This document shows, piece by piece, positions 57,433 through 64,000 of a stretch of 64,000 nucleotides of DNA. The notes beneath the pieces are model-generated. The model was given only the letters and a program-made list of their open reading frames with translations, ran no database searches and had not been told where the DNA came from. The DNA comes from Steromphala cineraria (taxonomy: Eukaryota; Mollusca; Gastropoda; Trochida; Trochidae): contig OU744725.1 of the NCBI GenBank assembly GCA_916613615.1, positions 72,820,868 through 72,884,867 of the forward strand. Reading direction: 5' to 3'. A program made the position numbers and the translations under genes. How positions within the stretch are numbered: position 1 is the stretch's first letter; each line of letters starts with the position of its first letter.

Positions 57433-60400
57433 TTTAGGAGGTTTTTTTGTCACTATGTAATTGGTTCCCCTAAATTGCAGCTTTCGTTTTCATATTTCAT
57501 TTGGTAAAAGTGATAATTTGACTTTAGTGGAAGATGTGTTCACAAAGTGTGGCGTCATCATTTGATGCATGGCGTATTACACAATGCCACTAATTAGTGC
57601 CGCGCCCTGTAATGACGTTTGTTCACATATATGTGATAAAAGTTTGAAGACGATATGCAAAAAAACGTATGTGGTCTCTACAGCTTTTGTCTTCACATAA
57701 AAACCAAGAGATATAAGATGGACATACTCTGATTTTACCAAAGCTACAGACCTTAAATAAACATTTAAAAGGCTGGAAATTGCAATATTACTAATTATTA
57801 TTAACAGCAGACCATTTACTTTTCAGAAGGAATCCTTTCACATCTTTATCTGTTGATTTGAATATTGTCAGTGAATAACTGTTAATTCTCAGATGAGTTT
57901 GTGCTGCACTAGAACTGTCAAGTCAGGAAGATCAGTGGGCTCATTCTCTGCATACGTGTCCATCACTTCCATTTGTCCAAAATAAAATTCAGAAATTGTA
58001 GGTTTTAAATGAGTAGATAAGATTGTTTTTGACTTGAAAATACAGAAACAAGTGAACAAGTTTAGTTTTTTATTCTCCTGATGAAAAAAACAACTAGAAA
58101 GCGAAAATATTAACATATGATTACAGTGTTTCAATACACACAAACAACTGAAAGGAATTAACACTTTTACATTTCTTTGTGCAATATGGGCAATATGTGC
58201 ATTATGTGGGATGTATCAAATATATTGGTGATGAGGCAATTGTGGTATTTTTATGTTATGTTATAGCATTTATCACATAATTCCTTACTCTTTCTCATCG
58301 ACTAAGCCAGCACCACTAAGAAGAATGCAGAAGCAATGAAGGAAATTTTAAACTTTGGTTTTGTCTTTCATCATGTGAAAAAAACATCCGTTTGATATTT
58401 CAGAGAACCATGCCAGTATAATCTGATTAAAGAACTGTTGATGTATGAGAATGAAACTACAAAGAAGTGTTATGTGATAAGATCACGTTTTGTTGAACCC
58501 TTCACAGACGCAAAAGAAGATGAAAAGACAAATAACAATGGTTCTACCCGTTAACTTTGCAAAGAAGAAAACTTTTCCTAAACTCAATTTATCATAGAAA
58601 TATATGTCCTTAGGAACTTTAACTTCATGAATAATTTTTTCATTTTGAAAACTTTTCAAAGAGATGAAATCTGAAAAATGCTGTGTTTCTTATACATTGA
58701 TTGACCTATTCCCGAACAATTTCCTCTTGTTGATTGTTACGTTGTCGAAATCCAAACTTGTTGCCTTTTAGTTTAATTTTGTTTCAATTTATTGGTAACA
58801 TGCTATTTCAATGACACATTAAACTCTAACAATTCCTATAAATAACATTTTCACTGACTTGGAAACTTGTCATTCAACATAAATGAAAAACAGAAGAAGA
58901 AGTTAAATGGTTGTCATACGGTGCATCGATATGGCATCGAAAACAATGAAATGGTATGTTCTATAAAATAGGGTTTTACAGTACAAGCATTGGTACATGT
59001 TCTTAAATTACACCTGATGTGCTGGTCCTGAAAAACTAAATTAGTCTACAGTTGACTGACATGAAACAGTTGAAATCTCAAGGAGAAGATAGTTCACTGT
59101 TTCCGGTCTGTGGGGAGACGTGGGACTGATCAGTACTAGCGGATTGGATCAAACACGTTAAAGAAATTGTTCTGTCGCAGGTAGGAGTGAAAATTTACCT
59201 GTTACCAGTCCTTCGAAGATCAAAGCTGTTTCATTAAGTAATAAATGTATGGGCTATGTATTGAGGGTTTGGCATAAACGATTATAAACAGTATGTGGTA
59301 GATGACGTCACTAAAAGTGGGTTCGTTTAATAATTCGGCAAATTTGCAGAGGGTACTGCAATTTTGACGTCGAAATATGTATTTTAATGTTGTTGAAAAC
59401 ATGTTAATATGATATCAAACTTTCAACAAATGATTTTTCTACCGAGTGGTGTAATTCCAACAGCTGAATTTAATCACTAACAGCATAACTATATGCACAT
59501 ATGCTACTTACTCTACATATCCCAGTCGCCCTTAAAAAATATTTTTTAGGTGTGTGATTTTCGGTCCAAAGATGTGTAAATTTACTTTTCGGTACTTCTG
59601 ACGTCGAACTAGTTGACCCAAATGTAAATATGATATCAAACTTTCAACAAATGATGTTTCTAAAGAGTGGTGTAATTCGTTTAAATTCAACACGAACTGC
59701 AAGGCTCAAGAAACTAATGTTTTTCAGATTTTTGTTCGTGTGATTTTCGATCCTAAAATGTTCAAATTTACTTAAGGTACTTAAAAATGTGATTGATTTT
59801 ATGATAACATTGTATGTTTCATAGAAAAGAAAGAAAATAATTACAGTCACAACTTTGAAGACGTTATAAGCAAAGAAAATCAGAAGCATAACATTAAATA
59901 TCTCAGCCTAACTTAATGTGCTGAATATATATAAAAACTCAACTCCTAGGGATATGACTCAGATACAGTAATTTGATTACAGTTGCATAAGAAATGATAG
60001 ATTCATTTTATACACATAAGAGAAACATCATTTGATGAATACTGTCACTGATGTAATGACCAAACTTCCTGATGTTAGTTTAACAGTATAATTAATACAT
60101 AAATATTTCAAGATACAGTGTTGGCAAGAAAAACAGTTGACACAAAACCAGCTATAACCAGATACTTTAAATACTCTACAAGTATCATTCTCGATACAGG
60201 ACACACTACGTCATATATGAATGGCTTCAAGTTTCAAGCTAATATTTTATTAAGTCAAAATCATATGTCAGATGTCAGCATTGAAGTGTTCAGTGGGTAT
60301 AAATAAAATAGATATTCAATTTTCTCAGTGAGGTAAAAGTGGTAAGTAAGAATACCTGGCACGCTGGAAAAATATGATATGTTTCAAACTCAAATTGACA

Positions 60401-63349
60401 ATTGAGAAAAAATCCTTCCTTAATGTGCTGAGTATATCCAAAAACTCAACTCCTACGGATATGGCCCAGATACAGTAATTTGATTACGGCCGTATAAGAA
60501 ATGATAGATTCGGCATTTTAGACATAGAAAAAAATACATCATTTTTGATGAATACTGTCACTGATGTATGAGAATGACAAAAATTCCTGATGTTCAACTC
60601 TGGGAAAAAACTCATCCAATTATTGATGACCTCACCATCACCTTATCTGGATTATTGATTTTTTAACATACATGTTACTTCTATATGTAGATTTTTGTAC
60701 TGTCAAAAATTTGGGTAGTTTTTAATCTTCTCACCACATCATTATTTGTTTTAATTTTTAGTTATTAACGTACGCTTTTAGGATCTCATTAAAATACACA
60801 AAAAGGTGATTTGCATTAGATTGTGTAATTGATGCTTATATTTGTGGCGAGCTCAAATACTTCTGTCAAAACAGATCTCAAACAGCAAAAGTCAATGTTT
60901 CCATGAGTTCAGTGAATTCATTTATTGGCATGTGTCTGCTGCTAGATGTTAAGTTTGATAGTCTATACAATTAAAGGGATCTGTGGTTTGAAACAACTAA
61001 AGAGAGACACGAGTGTAGACAGTGCTCATTGAATCGGTCTCAAAACGTCTTTCATTAAATATGATTGAAGTTTATTTTGTATTCACAACCAAATTACATT
61101 TTAATTTCCCGCCTCCTTCATACTCCCAGGTAAATGTGCAACTGCATGCTCAATTGTTTTATTCCGATACCAGGCAAATTATTAGAGCATATACTAATAT
61201 GCGTAAAGTTGAACTCATTTCGCCATTGGATAACTATATTCTGTTTATTACATAAAAATTATCCATAGTTCAAGGCTGACTTGGGCTCAGAATAAAGCTG
61301 GTGTGTGGTACTATTTAAAATATATACCACAAAATGAAGTTATTTGATAATAGATTAAGAAAGCATGGGATAGGTTTATTGATTACAAACCATATCCAGT
61401 CTAAAATCAATTGGAAAATACCATCTCATAATCGGAAACATGTTGAACAATTCTCATTAGCAACATTACCCGGAACATTGATATTTAATGAAGTTATCTC
61501 TCATTATGAGAGTCATTTACGAGTCACATAAGCCATTAACTGCGATACAAAAAATCACGCTACTAGAAATAGTATACACTCTAAGGTTCTTTAAATGCCC
61601 TTGACTTCAAGTCTAGTAGACGAATATCCTCAAGAGACAGCTGAGGAGCAAATATCATGTCTTGATTTAGTTCTGATGAAGTCTTCAGCTAAACTCACTA
61701 ACGGTCACCCATTGTCAATATATAAAGAATTTAAAGCATTCTTGAACTCACTCAGTGATTGTTAAGTCTAAAATGTAAAAAATCGAATTTTGGGTTGCAG
61801 AGTCAACGATCTGTTTGCATAAAATCAAAAGTCAAATGAGTGTTTCTTTGTATTCGAATTCGAATTTAAGAAACATTGTTTTTATAATAAATGTTTCTTG
61901 TTACACAGAAATGAAAATATATTTTAGTTTATAAATACAATAAATACCTAAATTAGTCTACGATACAGTGTTGGCAAGAAAAGCAGTTGACTTTAGATAC
62001 TCTACAAAGTAGCATTCTCGATGCGGAACACAACACGTGATATCAAAATTACTTCAAGTGTTGAAAGCCAAGATTATATTTAGTCAAAATCATACGTAAA
62101 ATGTGAGTAGCTAAAACGTGTCCCATTGAAATGTTCTGTGGGTATAAATAAATGAGACATCCACCTTGCCTAGTGAGGTGAAAATGGTAGATAGGTATTT
62201 CGGACACGCAGGACAAAGATGATATGATTAAAAACTACGAATTGACGAATGAGAAAACCCCTTCCGTGGTGGAAATTAATCTCAAATATTGATGACCACG
62301 CTAAGAAATACTTGTTTCCATGACAAATTCCTATTGAATTTACAAAAAGATTAATGACATGTATATATTATTAAAAATGCCTTAACAGATGGTTTTCTTA
62401 CATGACAAAAGACGTCTTACCACATGGTTTATTTGATCTTATTTGAAGAAAAATCTTCCGCGAGTACTAAAGAAAAGTCTTATATCATCACAGTAGTTTC
62501 AGACGAAGCTTTTGGAGTATTTGAAGTACATGATATTGAGGTGACCTCAAGTGAATTAAGTCAAACTGAGACAAGATGAAAACATCCAGTTATGAGAGGT
62601 AAACTTTGGGGACAGATTGCTGTGTTTAAAGCAGACAGCGGAAGTAAGTAATATTGTACTGAGAATGCACTGATATTAAATAAATGTTAAGAGAGTTAAG
62701 ATATGTTATAAACTGAACAGAAGGTGAAGGTGATTCCCATAAGCATGTGATACTAGATTCTTACATCGTGATATATAAACAATTAGCAGCTTCAGCTTAC
62801 ATATATAACAATACTTTACAACTCACCATCGTAATTCAATGTTTTCATGCAGCATTTTATGTGCAAATCTAGATTTAACTGTAAACAACATGATATATAT
62901 TCAAATTAAAATCTAATTTACTCTGCTGCCGATACAAGTTGTAAAAGTATCAAGTTTTTGTAAATCATATATTGCTTGGCATACAATTTACTCTTAAAGT
63001 TATTGAGCATGCACAACAATTCGTCCTTCTTATGAAAAATGTTTCCTTTAATGAATTAAAATTTAAGATTTTATAATTGATCTTAGATTATATTTTTATG
63101 CGCATGTGTATACATAGATTGAACAGAATTTAGAACATATTTCACGACCAAATTGACCCTATAATGTGTCTCTATTGAAAGAACATAATTACATAGTTAA
63201 CGTACTCATCCTCAATCTTCTAATCTATGTTATTTGGGCAGTCTTATAACGACGACACTGCTTTTCAAGGTACACGTCTGACATTGAACATGACGCAATG
63301 AATACGTTTCTTCTTGAGGCATTGCTGTTCGCATCTAAGGATCATTGTA

Positions 63350-63605
63350 ATATACCTCGCCACGAGACTCAAAACCATGGCCTGGTTGTTTGGGTTCTTT
63401 AGTTGGCTTGTTGTAGCTTTTATCTCCAAGTACCAGAAGAACCAGGCCCAATCTTCTCACACTTTGCCTTTCTTTCCTTGTGTTCCTTTTCGATTCCTTC
63501 TCCCTTATCTGTCCACTCTCAGATGGCAACATCCACGTGTTAAAAAAACTGGAATATTGTTGAAAACACTTGTAGTCCAAACTCACTCTCTCACTCACTA
63601 TACTA
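63350..63605 (-). mobile_element. SINE-like dispersed repeat, minus copy at end of D2
   Basis: Homologous to 15385-15725. On the minus strand it starts with a GAGTGAGTGAGAGAGTGAGT-type run and CAACAATATTCCAG, then ACACGTGGATGTTGCC, and ends at TTTTGAGTCTCGTGGCGAGG. The start is better kept than in D1, which diverges near 15670. The frames at 63314-63622 and 63335-63598 are artefacts of this repeat. Confidence 0.55.
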
Positions 63606-63849
63606 TGTTTCTTGACAGCTGACTACACTGTAATTAAACCCAATTCTCTTCCGGTGACCATTCTGCTGAATGAGCTGTCTTCTTCAATCTATTTTATAAA
63701 ATCATTCAATGAATTTTCAATAAAACTGAATTAGAGAAAACGGATATTTACACATTTCGAACCAGAGCATGATAATACATTTTGAACTGAAGGCATGATT
63801 CAACTAGTTTGTAATCAAAATATTTTTTTCTTCTCATAACGTGAACTCA
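63606..63849. other. Unique AT-rich stretch after D2
   Basis: About 240 bp without recognised repeats or reading frame. Confidence 0.4.
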
Positions 63850-64000
63850 ATTACAAAATAAATATGATATATATGTATATATATCAGATGATAAATATTT
63901 CCTTCCTTACAAACATGACGAAATCATTATCTTAACTTCAAAATATATTTTTTGGAGAACATGCTTTTTTTATTCATCCAACAAGATTTGCTATTAAAAT
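63850..64000. repeat. Start of a further block E-like copy, cut by the window end
   Basis: ATATATCAGATGATAAATATTTCC with CATGACGAAATCATTATCTTAAC resembles 22660-22760 (E1) and 39150-39240 (E2), but with clear divergence. It suggests that the array goes on beyond the window. Confidence 0.5.

Larger units (their letters stand above)
49798..63605. repeat. Segmental duplication block D, copy 2, containing the BEL/Pao insertion
   Basis: Aligns with D1 on both sides of the BEL/Pao element (49798-50402 and 57428-63605). It lacks the two insertions private to D1. Open frames at 60118-60306, 61022-61255 and 61334-61531 are longer here than at the matching sites in D1, but I recognise no domain. Confidence 0.85.

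Noticed and set aside
60118..60306. Frame of 62 codons in D2 (ILDTGHTTSYMNGFKF)
   Set aside because: The D-T-G string suggested an aspartic protease, but no flanking protease features exist. The D1 match (about 11970-12100) lacks the start.
1..64000. tRNA or rRNA genes
   Set aside because: The only tRNA-like promoter boxes seen belong to the SINEs; no cloverleaf was found by eye.
1..64000. The repeat structure as a pure assembly artefact from uncollapsed haplotypes
   Set aside because: Copies differ by private insertions with target duplications and by several percent in places, and block order differs between units. Two haplotypes could not explain four B copies. Long reads would still be the decisive test.

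Overview
The window looks like nuclear DNA of an animal, most likely a mollusc and possibly a gastropod. It is AT-rich and intron/intergene-like, with no long host reading frames. It carries a BEL/Pao LTR retrotransposon, fragments of a non-LTR retrotransposon, tRNA-derived SINEs whose tails resemble common molluscan repeats (GTGAGTGAGT plus a GCGGC/ATTAAA-type tail), many short inverted-repeat transposons, and a host exon coding for a PAN/Apple-like cysteine domain. The taxon is inferred from repeat types, not proved.

Most of the window is built from a few large blocks that recur in the same orientation. I name them A (about 4 kb), B (1-2 kb), C (0.6-2 kb), D (about 7.5 kb) and E (5-9 kb). 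The order is A1 (1-3995), B1 (4008-6016), C1 (6130-8062), D1 (8190-15675), B2 (16018-17270), C2 (17400-18468), LINE L1 (18469-19472), E1 (19473-24558), A2 (24559-28484), an extra 1.5 kb, B3 (29985-31880), C3 (31880-33137), LINE L2 (33138-34592), E2 (34593-43970), A3 (43971-48004), B4 (48005-49040), C4 (49165-49797), D2 (49798-63605) and the start of E3 (about 63850-64000). The window is thus a tandem array of roughly 19-25 kb units with internal rearrangement. Similarity between copies is mosaic, which suggests unequal exchange or gene conversion.

Comparing copies reveals insertions directly, because one copy often keeps an empty or unoccupied site. (i) A full-length BEL/Pao element (50403-57427) has 5-bp CTAGT target duplications, and its empty site is intact in D1 at 8887-8891. 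(ii) A 328-bp MITE with TA duplication (14327-14654) is in D1 only. (iii) A foldback insertion (about 10860-11300) is in D1 only. (iv) An 817-bp element with TGTCG...CGACA termini and a 72-codon mini-gene (38323-39139) is in E2 only. (v) A nested stack, minisatellite > LINE tail > long-TIR element > SINE-like repeat (36217-37525), is in E2 only.

The only plausible host gene parts are PAN/Apple-like terminal exons in E1 (23259-23441, open) and E2 (41764-41948, one-base frameshift), plus a phase-compatible candidate upstream exon in E2 (40412-40512). The BEL element carries gag, protease, reverse transcriptase, RNase H and integrase regions, but pol is broken by two frameshifts and two stops. 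The rest is repeat-derived or featureless AT-rich DNA. Block boundaries and percent identities were judged by eye and are approximate.
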